DNA of 64,000 bases from Myxococcota bacterium (GCA_022447545.1 JAKVBI010000001.1:284640-348639), one strand, 5' to 3'. Shown: positions 17,778 through 27,282, counted from the stretch's first letter. Notes: generated from the letters alone by a model not told the origin. Numbers and translations: made by a program.

Positions 17778-19073
17778 GTGTTCACACAACGCCGCCAGAA
17801 TTTCCGCGATGCCATGGGCCCCGGAGATGTGGCGATCTTCCTGGGCGCCGGTCTCGTGACCCGGTCGAGGGATACTGAGTTTCCCTTTCGCCAGGAAAGC
17901 GACTTCCACTACCTGACGGGATTCGACCATCCCCACGCCATGGCGCTGCTCCGTACTGACGACGGTCCCGCCTACACCCTCTACGTCGAACCCCGCGATC
18001 GCAGCATGGAGATCTGGACAGGCTTTCGACCCGGCACCGAAGGAGCCCTCTCCGATTACGGTGCAGACTGCGCGAAGACCCACCAGGAGTTCCTGTCAGA
18101 TTTGCCCGACCTGGTCTCAGGTGCTGAGCGCATCTTCCATATCCTGGGACGCGACGCAGCGGTGGACGCAAGGATCACCGAATCCCTCGAAGCGCTTCAT
18201 CTGCGTTCGCGGCAGGGGCAAAGTGCACCGGATCAGATCGTCGACCCCCGATCGATCCTGCACGAAATGCGACTTTTCAAAGAGCCCGAGGAACTCGACA
18301 TCATGCGCCGAGCCTCGGACATTACACGTGAGGCCCACTGCGATGCCGCACGTCGGATGTGCGAGGTCGAAAACGAATACGAGCTTCAAGCCATCATCGA
18401 ATTCGCGTTTCGACGACGTGGGGCCAGTGGCCCCTCCTACACCACCATCGTTGGAAGCGGCGCCAATGCCACGGTGCTCCACTACGTGAAAAACGATTGC
18501 CCGCTTCAGCCCGGAGACCTGGTGCTCATCGACGCAGGGTGCGAACTCGAGGGATACGCGTCCGATGTAACACGCACGTTTCCCGTCGGCGGGCGTTTCG
18601 AGGGACCCCAACGAGCACTCTACGACGTGGTGCTCCAGGCCCAGCTCGCTGCGATCGAAGCGTGCCAACCGGGAAACAACCTGGGCAGCATTCACGACCT
18701 GACCGTGCGCACACTGGTGGAGGGACTGATCGAACTCGGCCTTCTCGAAGGTGATGTCGACGAACGTGTGGCTGACGAGAGCTACCGCCGCTTCTACATG
18801 CACAACACGAGCCACTGGTTGGGCCTCGACGTCCACGATGTAGGCAACTACCGCAAGGGCGAAGAGCACCGGCCCCTCGAACCCGGCATGGTCTTCACCA
18901 TAGAGCCTGGCCTCTACGTGGCCAGCGACGACGAGCAGGCCGATCCGCGTTTCCGAGGAATCGGCGTGCGCATCGAGGATGACATTGCGATTCTGGAGGA
19001 CGGCTACGAAAACCTGACCGCCGCCATTCCCAAGCACCCGGACGCCTTGGAAGAACTGGCCAAAGAGGGGTGA
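17778..19073 (+). CDS. pepP: Xaa-Pro aminopeptidase P
   Basis: 431 residues, M24B family. It removes N-terminal residues that precede proline. The pita-bread metal ligands are all present: D252 (IDAG), D263 (SDVTR), H346 (NTSHWLGLDVHD), E376 (TIEPG) and E400 (RIEDD). The N-terminal part (1-165) is the AMP_N domain with FRQESDFHYLTGFDHP. The start is GTG 17778. The ends and length match the E. coli PepP type. It lies between rnd and acsA on the same strand with short gaps, but no functional link is evident. Confidence 0.95.
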   Translation: MFTQRRQNFRDAMGPGDVAIFLGAGLVTRSRDTEFPFRQESDFHYLTGFDHPHAMALLRTDDGPAYTLYVEPRDRSMEIWTGFRPGTEGALSDYGADCAKTHQEFLSDLPDLVSGAERIFHILGRDAAVDARITESLEALHLRSRQGQSAPDQIVDPRSILHEMRLFKEPEELDIMRRASDITREAHCDAARRMCEVENEYELQAIIEFAFRRRGASGPSYTTIVGSGANATVLHYVKNDCPLQPGDLVLIDAGCELEGYASDVTRTFPVGGRFEGPQRALYDVVLQAQLAAIEACQPGNNLGSIHDLTVRTLVEGLIELGLLEGDVDERVADESYRRFYMHNTSHWLGLDVHDVGNYRKGEEHRPLEPGMVFTIEPGLYVASDDEQADPRFRGIGVRIEDDIAILEDGYENLTAAIPKHPDALEELAKEG

Positions 19074-19138
19074 TGAGGTCACCGCCTCGGCCGCGAACCT
19101 GAGCGATTCAAAACCACCCACGACCAGGATGGACCCAG

Positions 19139-21094
19139 ATGCCCGATATCGTATCTCTGCTCAAAGAGAAGCGGACCTTCCAGCCCAGCGCGGACTTCAC
19201 CTCCAGCGCCAACTGGAACAAGAAGACCACAGCGGAATACCGTCGCCTCGCGGCCCGCAACCCCAATCGCTTCTGGGCCAAGATGGCCAAGGAAAACGTC
19301 AGCTGGTTCACGCCGTGGAAGAAAGTCTTGGATTGGAAGCCCCCCTTCGCCAAGTGGTTCGTGGGCGGGAAGCTCAACATCTCCTACAACTGCCTCGACC
19401 GGCACCTCGAAGGACCCAACGCCTGGCGGCGCAACAAGGCGGCAATCATCTGGGAAGGCGAACCCGGCGACAGCCGGGTGATCACCTATGGGGAGTTGCA
19501 TCGTGAGGTTTGTCGATTCGCCAACGTGCTGAAGGAACGCGGCATCAAAAAGGGCGACCGGGTCGCACTCTACATGCCCATGGTTCCAGAGCTGGCCATC
19601 GCGATCCTCGCCTGCACCCGCATCGGAGCGGTGCACAGCGTGGTGTTCGGCGGTTTCTCCGCCGAGGCGTTGCGAGAGCGCATCAACGACGCCGGCGCGA
19701 AACTGGTGGTGACTGCCGATGGTGGCTATCGCCGCGGGGAACCCAACGCTCTGAAACCCGCCGTCGATGCTGCCCTGCGACGCACACCCAGCGTCGAGAA
19801 TGTGATCGTGGTCAAGCGCACCGGTGAGCCCACCCGAATGAAGAAGAAACGGGACCACTGGTGGCACGAACTGATGGAAGGTGCGAGCAGTCGGTGCGCA
19901 CCCGCCAAACTCGACTCAGAGCACCCGCTGTTCATCCTCTACACGAGCGGCACGACGGGCAAACCCAAGGGCATCCTGCACACCACCGGTGGGTACCTGA
20001 CCCACGTGACCACCACGTCCAAGGTGCTCTTCGATCTCAAGGACACAGACACCTATTGGTGTACAGCGGACATCGGCTGGATCACGGGCCACTCCTACGT
20101 GGTCTACGGCATCCTCGCCAACGGCGCGACGACCCTGATGTACGAAGGCGTCCCCACGCATCCTGGCCCAGATCGCTTCTGGGACATCATCGAACGTTGG
20201 GGCGTCACCATTTTCTACACGGCGCCAACCGCCATTCGCACCTTCGTGCGCCTGGGAGACGAGCACCCGAAGAAGCACGACTTGAGTTCCTTGAGGCTGC
20301 TGGGCACCGTGGGCGAGCCCATCAACCCCGAGGCCTGGATGTGGTACCACCGGGTCATTGGGGGCAAACGCTGTCCCATCGTCGATACGTGGTGGCAGAC
20401 TGAGACCGGTGGAATCATGATCACGCCCCTGCCCGCGTCCATGCCCACGAAACCGGGCTCCGCCACCCTGCCCTTCCCAGGTATCGAAGCTGCCATCTAC
20501 GACAACGACGGCCGAGAAGCCTCTGCCAGTGACGGGGGGTTCCTCGTGGTCCGCAAGCCCTGGCCCGGCATGCTGCGGGGAATCTGGGGGGACCCCAAAC
20601 GCTTCGTCGAAACCTACTGGAGCCGTTACAAGAACACCTACTTCACCGGCGACGGCGCCCACCGAGACTCCGATGGCTACTTCTGGATCATGGGACGCGT
20701 GGATGATGTCATGAACATCTCGGGTCACCGCATCGGCACCATGGAAGTGGAAAGCGCGCTGGTCTCTCACAACAAAGTCGCAGAGAGCGCGGTTGTTGGG
20801 CGTCCCGATGACCTGACCGGAACCGCCATCGTGGCCTTCGTCACACCCAAGGCGGGTGCAAAAGTCAGTGGCGCCTTCGCCGCTCAACTGCGAGATCACG
20901 TCGCGAAGCAGATCGGTCCCATCGCAAAACCCAAGGACATCCGCTTCACCGACGCTCTACCCAAGACCCGTTCAGGAAAGATCATGCGACGCCTTCTTCG
21001 CGACATCGCATCGGGTAAGGAAAACATCGGGGACACGACGACGCTCGAAGACTACAGCGTGATTGCAGCCCTTCGATCAGACGACGACAGCTGA
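19139..21094 (+). CDS. acsA: Acetyl-CoA synthetase (AMP-forming)
   Basis: 651 residues, the standard length. It activates acetate to acetyl-CoA via acetyl-AMP. Visible are the P-loop [11 protein letters not shown], the acyl-pocket and adenylate motif TWWQTETGG, the hinge region YWIMGR-like [10 protein letters not shown], and the C-terminal catalytic lysine K614 in RSGKIMRR, which is the site reversibly acetylated in other bacteria. A YheU-like gene follows after 8 bases and is probably co-transcribed. It allows growth on acetate and recycling of acetate. Confidence 0.97.
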   Translation: MPDIVSLLKEKRTFQPSADFTSSANWNKKTTAEYRRLAARNPNRFWAKMAKENVSWFTPWKKVLDWKPPFAKWFVGGKLNISYNCLDRHLEGPNAWRRNKAAIIWEGEPGDSRVITYGELHREVCRFANVLKERGIKKGDRVALYMPMVPELAIAILACTRIGAVHSVVFGGFSAEALRERINDAGAKLVVTADGGYRRGEPNALKPAVDAALRRTPSVENVIVVKRTGEPTRMKKKRDHWWHELMEGASSRCAPAKLDSEHPLFILYTSGTTGKPKGILHTTGGYLTHVTTTSKVLFDLKDTDTYWCTADIGWITGHSYVVYGILANGATTLMYEGVPTHPGPDRFWDIIERWGVTIFYTAPTAIRTFVRLGDEHPKKHDLSSLRLLGTVGEPINPEAWMWYHRVIGGKRCPIVDTWWQTETGGIMITPLPASMPTKPGSATLPFPGIEAAIYDNDGREASASDGGFLVVRKPWPGMLRGIWGDPKRFVETYWSRYKNTYFTGDGAHRDSDGYFWIMGRVDDVMNISGHRIGTMEVESALVSHNKVAESAVVGRPDDLTGTAIVAFVTPKAGAKVSGAFAAQLRDHVAKQIGPIAKPKDIRFTDALPKTRSGKIMRRLLRDIASGKENIGDTTTLEDYSVIAALRSDDDS

Positions 21095-21102
21095 CGATTC
21101 GC

Positions 21103-21354
21103 ATGCCCGAAGACGAGCCGCGCGCCGTCGAAATTCAGGCGGACCAAATCGATCCCGAAACTCTGCGGCGAGTCGTCGAGGAATTCATCACCCGCGAGGG
21201 CACCGACTACGGACTGCACGAAATCGGTCTCGACCAGAAAGTCGAAGACGTCATGCGACAGCTCTCGAGAGGAGAAGCTCGGATCGTCTTCGACCTAGAC
21301 GCCGAGAGCGTGAACATCGTTCCCGTGGATTCGAACCCAACACAGAGCCGGTAG
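21103..21354 (+). CDS. YheU (UPF0270) family protein
   Basis: 83 residues, the usual size. It matches the family pattern closely: an acidic/polar N-terminus, then PETLRRVVEEFITREGTDYG, followed by QKVEDVMRQLSRGEARIVFD and VNIVPV. Function is unknown. The family is best known from gamma-proteobacteria, so its presence here may reflect transfer or wider distribution than usually noted. It starts 8 bases after the acsA stop, making it almost surely part of the acsA transcript. Confidence 0.85.
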   Translation: MPEDEPRAVEIQADQIDPETLRRVVEEFITREGTDYGLHEIGLDQKVEDVMRQLSRGEARIVFDLDAESVNIVPVDSNPTQSR

Positions 21355-21377
21355 CCCCCACCGCACCGAGGCGCTCT

Positions 21378-22136
21378 TCAGAAATCGAAGGGGAGCGGTA
21401 AAAATTCCCGATACAGCTCGTCGCGGTGGGCAATCAGGGAGGGGTCGACAGGTGCAAGCTCGGGGAAGTTCGCCACGTCGTAGATCTCCCGGAGAAAGTC
21501 CGGCATGGGACACAGTTCCGCTGGCATGGGGACCACCAGATTCGAAAAGGCAGCCCAGTAGAGATCCACAGCGGACAGCGCCTCCCCCACGAAAAACCGC
21601 CGGCCTGCAGCCTGCTGCTCTGCCAGGCGACTGGCGAGCAGCTGCAGGATCGCGTCGACGCGTCTGCCCGCTCCGGCCGTTGCCCCGGGATCGTCGAGGC
21701 CGTATTTCCAGGGCATGCTGCCGGAGTCGGCAGGCCCGACGGAGTTGCGAGCGAACATCATCAGCCGCCGACTCCAACCCAGCCCCTGCTCCCCTGCGAT
21801 CTCGTGAAGCAGCCCCAGAGCCAGAGCACGATCCATTGGTCCCTGGGGCAATAACGGTCGCTCGGGCGCCAATCGTTCGGCCAGAAAAAGGATCTCAGCC
21901 CAGCTCGAACGCGGCCGCTCCTTTTCGTACATGGCCACGGGAGCCCCCGTCTGTCGAGTCCACTCCAGGAGCAGAGGATCCTCGGTGCTCGCGCGTTGAC
22001 ATACGGGGGCGTAGTCGATCCCCTTGACCCACAGGATGTTCTTCGCCGCTTCGCCCCAGGGACCGGGCACCCCCATGGTCAGCACCAGGCGCAGCCCCGG
22101 TCGTTCGATTGCTTCAGCGACTTCCACGTACTCCAC
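21378..22136 (-). CDS. Glutathione S-transferase-like protein
   Basis: 252 residues. The N-terminal thioredoxin-like part (about 14-90) has LTMGVPGPWGEAAKNILWVKGIDY and TGAPVAMYE, which contains the cis-proline of GST folds. It is followed by an all-helical C-terminal domain ending at FLPLPFDF. The catalytic Tyr/Ser/Cys at the start of the N-domain is not obvious, so glutathione conjugation is uncertain. The start is GTG 22136 with AAGGAGG 9 bases upstream. It is convergent with the acsA-yheU transcript and 87 bases downstream of the phosphatase gene on the same strand. Confidence 0.65.
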   Translation of the reverse strand: MEYVEVAEAIERPGLRLVLTMGVPGPWGEAAKNILWVKGIDYAPVCQRASTEDPLLLEWTRQTGAPVAMYEKERPRSSWAEILFLAERLAPERPLLPQGPMDRALALGLLHEIAGEQGLGWSRRLMMFARNSVGPADSGSMPWKYGLDDPGATAGAGRRVDAILQLLASRLAEQQAAGRRFFVGEALSAVDLYWAAFSNLVVPMPAELCPMPDFLREIYDVANFPELAPVDPSLIAHRDELYREFLPLPFDF

Positions 22137-22223
22137 GGCTCGATTCCTCCTTCGATTGCACCGCTTCCCGCGGACATCAATGTCTGGCCGGACTCCTGCG
22201 ACCCCTTCGCTCGGAAACGACGC

Positions 22224-22802
22224 TCAGGGATCAGAAGTTCGTACCCATCCCCCCGATGAAATCCGCTTCAAGCCGATCACCCCCCCCAACTCGGGTTCCT
22301 CGGGACCCAGAGGGTCCGAGGTCAAGTGACCTGCGAGTGTGCGGATCACGCCCTTGTGAAGGATTGCCACGGCCGAGATCACAGGCAGCGCGATCAACCA
22401 CTCCGCACCACACACCACCCGTTCCTCGAACGACGCACGCGACTCACCCCCCGGATAGGCGAAGCCCACCGACCGCTCGCACCATTTCGCATAGAGAACC
22501 GGATCCCGAACCTGGATCTCCTCAGCGGTCAGTCCCTCCCATTCGCCGAAATCGACCTCACGCAAATTTCCCTGCAAATGCACGGGATTCGCAGCGGACA
22601 CGATCCGCGCAGCCTGCCAGGACCTCCGGAGGGGACTCGCCACCCAGCGGTCGAAATGCTCGCCGCGAACCCGCAGCGCCGCCCCGCGCATCTGCGCACG
22701 ACCCTCATCCGAAAGTTCGACATCCGTGCTCCCGAAAAATCGGATGCTGGAGCGACCCACGGTCTCACCGTGCCGGATCAGAACAAGTCGACGGAGCGAC
22801 AA
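22224..22802 (-). CDS. Histidine phosphatase (phosphoglycerate mutase-like)
   Basis: 192 residues of the two-histidine phosphatase superfamily. The phospho-accepting histidine is in LVLIRHGETVGRSS, the arginine pocket is WVASPLRRSWQAARIV, the acid residue is in VDFGEWEGLTAEEI, and the second histidine is in ILHKGVIRTL. Relatives include CobC/alpha-ribazole phosphatase, SixA and broad phosphatases, and the substrate is open. I choose the TTG at 22802 because AGGAGG lies 6 bases upstream and the protein then starts just before the catalytic strand; an upstream start at 22838 is possible. Confidence 0.82.
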   Translation of the reverse strand: MSLRRLVLIRHGETVGRSSIRFFGSTDVELSDEGRAQMRGAALRVRGEHFDRWVASPLRRSWQAARIVSAANPVHLQGNLREVDFGEWEGLTAEEIQVRDPVLYAKWCERSVGFAYPGGESRASFEERVVCGAEWLIALPVISAVAILHKGVIRTLAGHLTSDPLGPEEPELGGVIGLKRISSGGWVRTSDP

Positions 22803-22941
22803 TCGCAACCTCCTGGTCGATGCATGGGCCCTGCCCACACCGCCAACATCGCGGCAGCCATCAGCGGCGTCAATTGGTGAGGTGGATCACCTGGACCCAG
22901 AGCCTCGTTTGATAGACTCTCGCCCCGGTGGAGGGGGGATC

Positions 22942-24279
22942 ATGATTGCACGCGTGGTTGGGGTGGCAGCCGTACTGGCTGTCGGTGTCCTGGTTTGGGT
23001 GCGCGCCGAAGGCAAACCGCCTGAGATCGACCCGCCCGAAGCGGCTCTGATGGGGGCCGCTGGAGGCCTACTCGAATTCGGCGTCGCTGACGCCGACTCC
23101 GGGTTGCGCGCGATCCAAGTGACCCTGGTGCATGACGGTGGCGAGATCGTCGTCCTCGAGCGGACCTACCCCGGTAACCCGTTCCTCGGCGGGGATCGAA
23201 ACGGCGCAGAGCCGATCGAGTTGAAGATCGATCCCGCGGCCCTGGGAATGCGCGATGGGAGCGGGACGCTGAAGCTACGCGCCACGGACTGGTCGTGGTT
23301 CGAAAACGCCACGGAAACGACGACCCCCATCACACTCGACACAAAACCACCGCGCATCCACGTTGCAACGGGTCTCACCTACATCAAGCGCGGTGGTGCA
23401 GGTGCGGTGCGATACCAGTTGTCCGAAGACACTCGCCGTGACGGCGTGCAGGTTGGCGATCCAGCCCAACCGGGCTCTGCGTTCTTCCCCGGTTATCCCA
23501 TCGGCGAAGCCGGCGAGCGCGTTGCCATTTTCGCCTTCCCCACCGACGCCCCCACCCAACCTTCGATGCGCGTCGTCGCTGAAGATTCCGCGGGCAACCG
23601 TTCCGATGCCCGCTGGCCCGTGCGAACGAAGGAACGCACCCTCCCCCAGGGTCAAGTCACTCTGCCTGGACGCTTCCTCGACGAGACGGTGACCGATCTC
23701 GCGCGCGCTGAGGGGCTGCCCACCAACGACCTCGTAGCCACCTTCCACCGCATCAACACCGAGGTCCGCGCCCAGAACGAGAATCGCGTGCGCGAGGCCA
23801 CCGCCAACGGCTCGCCTATCGCCCTGTTCGACGGGGCCTTCCTGCAGATGCGTAATTCCAAAGTCACGAGCCGCTTCGCCGAGAAGCGCAACTACTTCGT
23901 GGACGCCAAGCCCGTCTCCCAGGCCACCCATTTCGGCTACGACCTGGCAGCCACGAGCGCAGCTCCCATCGACGCCGCCAACGCCGGGCGGGTCGTCTAT
24001 GCCGGAGATCTCGGCATCTATGGCCAATGCGTGATCGTCGATCACGGACTCGGCGTCGCCTCCCTGTACGGGCATCTCTCCCGGTTGGACGTACAAGTCG
24101 GAGACGAAGTGGACAAAGGGAGTACCCTCGGACTGTCGGGTGCCACAGGCCTGGCGGGCGGCGACCACCTCCACTTTGCAGTTCTGGTGGGACCGTCCTA
24201 CGTGGACCCAATCGAGTGGTGGGATCCCAAATGGATGAGCTCACACATCACGGACCGTCTGGGGCCACCGAACTCGTAA
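22942..24279 (+). CDS. M23 family peptidase (LytM/peptidoglycan endopeptidase)
   Basis: 445 residues. One N-terminal membrane helix (3-20) anchors the protein, with the rest periplasmic. Residues about 30-230 look like beta-rich, Ig-like segments. The C-terminal zinc peptidase has H330 and D334 (THFGYDL), H378 (YGHLS) and H411 (DHLHFAV), so all ligands are intact and it should cut peptidoglycan cross-bridges. The ATG at 22942 follows a purine-rich GGAGGGGGG ribosome site. The open frame upstream to 22726 is antisense to the phosphatase. Its last 49 bases overlap the start of sfsA. Confidence 0.9.
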   Translation: MIARVVGVAAVLAVGVLVWVRAEGKPPEIDPPEAALMGAAGGLLEFGVADADSGLRAIQVTLVHDGGEIVVLERTYPGNPFLGGDRNGAEPIELKIDPAALGMRDGSGTLKLRATDWSWFENATETTTPITLDTKPPRIHVATGLTYIKRGGAGAVRYQLSEDTRRDGVQVGDPAQPGSAFFPGYPIGEAGERVAIFAFPTDAPTQPSMRVVAEDSAGNRSDARWPVRTKERTLPQGQVTLPGRFLDETVTDLARAEGLPTNDLVATFHRINTEVRAQNENRVREATANGSPIALFDGAFLQMRNSKVTSRFAEKRNYFVDAKPVSQATHFGYDLAATSAAPIDAANAGRVVYAGDLGIYGQCVIVDHGLGVASLYGHLSRLDVQVGDEVDKGSTLGLSGATGLAGGDHLHFAVLVGPSYVDPIEWWDPKWMSSHITDRLGPPNS

Positions 24280-25001
24280 CCCCCGCACGTCTTCCCATCG
24301 CCGCGACCTTGAAGGGTCGGCTGGTCCGGCGCTACAAGCGCTTCTTCGCCGACATCGAAACTCCCGAAGGCGAACTGCTCACGGTTCACTGCGCAAACCC
24401 CGGGAGCATGCGGGGCTGCGCGATCCCCGGCTCCGCGGTGCGCTGCTCGAGCAGCGACAACCCCAAAAGGAAATTGCGCCACACCCTGGAGATGATCCGC
24501 GTCGGGCGCACCTGGGTCGGGCTCCACACCACTCTCGCCAACCGCCTGGCGCGACGCGCCCTGGAAGCCAGCGCTTTACCCGAACTCACGGGTTTCGATG
24601 AGATCGCCGCCGAAGTCCGGGCCAGCTCGCGCTCTCGCCTCGATTTTCGGCTCGACGCTCGCTCATCCCGCCACCGGGACCGGCGCCCGGTGTGGCTCGA
24701 GGTCAAAAGTGTCACCCTCGCCGAGGGTCGCCTGGCCCGGTTTCCAGACAGCGTCACCGAGCGTGGGCGCCGCCACCTGTTGGAACTCCAGGCGCTCATG
24801 GATCAAGGCAACCGTGCGGCCCTACTCTTTCTGGTTCAACGCGCCGATTGCGACGAGGTGGCCCCGGCCGATGACATCGATCCCGCCTACGGCGAGGCCC
24901 TGCGCGATGCCGCACAGGCTGGGGTCGAGATCTACGCCTTGGGAGCACGGGTGACCGCTCGTGCCATTACCGTCGAACGGCGCCTGCCGGTACTGCTGTA
25001 G
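24231..25001 (+). CDS. sfsA: SfsA family protein (sugar fermentation stimulation protein)
   Basis: 256 residues, slightly longer than usual (about 235-240). Recognisable segments are LKGRLVRRYKRFFADIE, VHCANPGSMRGC, VGLHTTLANRLARRAL, RLDFRLD, VWLEVKSVTLAEG and FPDSVTERGRRHL. SfsA proteins carry a nuclease-like fold and bind DNA, but the activity is disputed. The start at ATG 24231 lies 49 bases inside the M23 gene. The first 20 or so residues lack family similarity, so initiation may be further downstream. The TAG stop shares one base with the GTG start of mutY. Confidence 0.9.
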   Translation: MDELTHHGPSGATELVTPARLPIAATLKGRLVRRYKRFFADIETPEGELLTVHCANPGSMRGCAIPGSAVRCSSSDNPKRKLRHTLEMIRVGRTWVGLHTTLANRLARRALEASALPELTGFDEIAAEVRASSRSRLDFRLDARSSRHRDRRPVWLEVKSVTLAEGRLARFPDSVTERGRRHLLELQALMDQGNRAALLFLVQRADCDEVAPADDIDPAYGEALRDAAQAGVEIYALGARVTARAITVERRLPVLL

Positions 25002-26080
25002 TGCCCTCGCTTCCCCGGAACGTGCGCCGCCAACTCCTTGGCTGGTACCAGAGCAACCGCCGAGATCTGCCCTGGCGCCGGACCGCGGACCCTTATGCGA
25101 TCTGGATCTCCGAAGCAATGCTCCAGCAGACGCGAGTCGAAACCGTGATCCCCTACTACGAGCGGTTTCTCGACCGCTTCCCCGACGTGCAGGCACTGGC
25201 CAGTGCCGACCTCGACGACGTTCTCGGGGAATGGGCGGGCCTGGGCTACTACTCGCGAGCGCGCAACCTGCAGCGCGCTGCCCAGATCATCGTGGAAGAA
25301 CATGCCGGGCATCTTCCGGACGATCCGGAGCAACTGCGCGCGCTTCCCGGAGTAGGCCGATACACGGCAGGAGCCGTCGCGTCCATCGCCTTCGACCGCC
25401 CAGAACCCATCGTGGATGGCAACGTCACCCGTGTACTGGCGCGCTTGCTCGACATGCACGACGACGTGGGAAAGCCCGCCGCCCAGCGCCGACTCTGGGA
25501 AGTGGCAGGCGAGTTGGTGAAGGGACCCGAGCCCGGAGATCTGAATCAAGCGCTCATGGAGCTGGGCGCCACGGTCTGTATTCCACGTGCTCCCCGCTGC
25601 CTGGCCTGTCCGCTGCTGCGACATTGCCAGGCCTACCGGAAGAGCGATCCGGCCGGGCTTCCCGTCAAGGGCCGCAAGAAACCACCGCGCCGCGTGGAAG
25701 CCGTTGCTGCCCTGGTGCTTCGCCGCGGCCGGGCCCTCGCCGTGCGCCGACCGCCGAGCGGCTTGCTCGGCGGTCTCTGGGAGCTGCCGGGCGACGATCT
25801 CCAGGACCGTGAGAAGGCACCGGAAGGGATCCTACGAGGACTCCGCGAACGCGTGGGCCTGGAGGTGACAAACCCGCAGAAGCTGGGAACGGTGGAGCAT
25901 ATTTTCACCCACCGACTCCTAAAACTTCACGTCTTCCGCTGTGACGAGGCACCGCGCGGCCGCACCCGGCTCTCGGGCTTCGACGCCCACCGCTGGTTGC
26001 CCCCGACCTCATTGCGAGAACTCCCTCAGGGCGGCGTCACCCGCAAAGCCCTGACACTCTTGCTGGGAGAACCTCCGTGA
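25001..26080 (+). CDS. mutY: A/G-specific adenine DNA glycosylase
   Basis: 359 residues. It removes adenine mispaired with 8-oxoguanine. The catalytic acid is E38 (SEAMLQQT). The helix-hairpin-helix is LPGVGRYTAGAVAS (115-128), followed by catalytic D139 (VDGN). The [4Fe-4S] cysteines are C193, C200, C203 and C209 in the standard 6-2-5 spacing. The C-terminal half is a Nudix-like 8-oxoG recognition domain with LLGGLWELPG. GTG start at 25001, overlapping sfsA by one base and smr by four, so these three genes are translated together. Confidence 0.96.
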   Translation: MPSLPRNVRRQLLGWYQSNRRDLPWRRTADPYAIWISEAMLQQTRVETVIPYYERFLDRFPDVQALASADLDDVLGEWAGLGYYSRARNLQRAAQIIVEEHAGHLPDDPEQLRALPGVGRYTAGAVASIAFDRPEPIVDGNVTRVLARLLDMHDDVGKPAAQRRLWEVAGELVKGPEPGDLNQALMELGATVCIPRAPRCLACPLLRHCQAYRKSDPAGLPVKGRKKPPRRVEAVAALVLRRGRALAVRRPPSGLLGGLWELPGDDLQDREKAPEGILRGLRERVGLEVTNPQKLGTVEHIFTHRLLKLHVFRCDEAPRGRTRLSGFDAHRWLPPTSLRELPQGGVTRKALTLLLGEPP

Positions 26081-26610
26081 GCAGATCGCGTGATGATGGC
26101 AACAAGGGTGAATTCGAAAAGCTCATGGGAACCGACGTCACCCGCGCGCAGAACCGCGACCTCAAGCGCCCACCGCCGGCCCCCAGGGCCACGCGGGTCG
26201 CCCAGCGCGAGGCCAACCCACCCCCACGCTTCGATGTCGAGGAATGGGGCGAACACATCGAAGGCGTGGCCAGGGGTATCGACCGCCGAATTCTGGCGCG
26301 GATCAAGCGAGGGGAATTGCCCGCCGAAGTGCGGATCGACCTCCACGGACTCGACGTCGAGAGCGCGCATCCGTACGTCATCCGGGAAATCGATGCCGCC
26401 CACCAACTGGGAAAGCGCTGCGTCGCGCTGATCCATGGTCGCGGACTGCACTCGGGTGGCGATGCCGTCCTCAAGCGAGCCGTGGTGGATTGGGTGCAAG
26501 AAGCACCGCTTGCCCGTCGCGTCATGGTCTTCGTCAGTGCACCGCCCTCGGATGGCGGCACCGGGGCTTTATACGTCTACCTGCGCAAGCGACGCACGGC
26601 ACGAGGCTAA
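26077..26610 (+). CDS. Smr domain protein (SmrA-like predicted DNA endonuclease)
   Basis: 177 residues. A charged N-terminal region (1-80) precedes the Smr domain, with the family motifs RIDLHGLDVESAH and VALIHGRGLHSGG. Free-standing Smr proteins are related to the C-terminal domain of MutS2 and have nicking endonuclease activity in tested members. The GTG start overlaps the mutY stop (GTGA). The pairing with mutY fits a repair or recombination role, although neighbours alone do not prove it. Confidence 0.87.
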   Translation: MSRSRDDGNKGEFEKLMGTDVTRAQNRDLKRPPPAPRATRVAQREANPPPRFDVEEWGEHIEGVARGIDRRILARIKRGELPAEVRIDLHGLDVESAHPYVIREIDAAHQLGKRCVALIHGRGLHSGGDAVLKRAVVDWVQEAPLARRVMVFVSAPPSDGGTGALYVYLRKRRTARG

Positions 26611-26636
26611 GAGGTCTTGACTTTGCCGATGCCCAC

Positions 26637-27089
26637 GTGACATTGGCCAGCGTGCCCACCACCCATCGCATCCGTCCACCGGGACGGCCAGCCTCGCAGG
26701 TCGAGTACCGGGTCCCCTTCTTCGATACCGATGCCATGGGCGTGGTCCACCACGCCAACTACCTGCGGTACTTCGAACTCGCGCGCACGCAATTCCTCGA
26801 AGAACAGGACGCCCCCTACGAGACTTATCTCGCCCTGGGTCTCCACTTCGCAGTGATCCGCTGCGAGGTCGAGTACTGCCTGTCTGCCCGCTTCGGTGAG
26901 CGCCTCGAAGTTTCGTGCTGGCTCGAATCCGTCGGGGGTGCCAGCGTTTGCATGGGCTATCGCATCGAACGGGCAGGGAACCTGATCGCCACGGGGTCCA
27001 CCGAACACGCCCTGATCGACGAGACCGGCAAGCCCCGACGAATTCCTCGCGAACGCCGGAAGGCCCTGCAGGCACTCACCCAGCCCTGA
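26637..27089 (+). CDS. Acyl-CoA thioesterase, YbgC/4-hydroxybenzoyl-CoA type (hot-dog fold)
   Basis: 150 residues. The signature VEYRVPFFDTDAMGVVHHANYLRYFELART contains the catalytic aspartate and the conserved HHANY segment. The rest, including ARFGERLEVSCWL and FGERL-style strand order, fits the single hot-dog thioesterase subunit, which works as a tetramer on short-chain or aromatic acyl-CoA. The start is uncertain: GTG 26637 or GTG 26652 are in frame and neither has a strong ribosome site. It lies 27 bases after smr on the same strand. Confidence 0.88.
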   Translation: MTLASVPTTHRIRPPGRPASQVEYRVPFFDTDAMGVVHHANYLRYFELARTQFLEEQDAPYETYLALGLHFAVIRCEVEYCLSARFGERLEVSCWLESVGGASVCMGYRIERAGNLIATGSTEHALIDETGKPRRIPRERRKALQALTQP

Positions 27090-27260
27090 TCGCCCCGCCC
27101 CGGAAGCCATAGGCACCCCCCATTCATGGGGTCGCTGGCGAGGCGGCTGACACCTGCCTCAGGCATTCTGAGCGTCCGGGTGCCGAAAACATCCATCAAT
27201 ATCACCCGTATGAGGGCTTCTCGAGAGAGCGCGGAGACGAGTGTGGCATTTTCTCTTCGC

Positions 27261-27282
27261 AAAACAAACGATCGTTTGTTTT
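27261..27282. promoter_or_regulatory. Perfect 22-bp palindrome upstream of the P450 gene, TetR-type operator candidate
   Basis: The two 11-base arms are exact reverse complements, with core ACAAACGATCGTTTGT extended on both sides by AA/TT. The site ends 48 bases before the P450 start. A TACAAT box at 27289-27294 just downstream could be the -10 element, which would put the palindrome over the -35 region, where a repressor would block transcription. Length and symmetry fit TetR-family operators. No regulator gene is adjacent in this window. Confidence 0.6.

Noticed and set aside
16407-18083. 558-codon leftward open frame
   Set aside because: It is the shadow of rnd and pepP, whose catalytic residues are complete on the other strand.
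27119-27138. Terminator hairpin CCCC-ATTCAT-GGGG after the thioesterase gene
   Set aside because: The stem is only four certain pairs and no T run follows.
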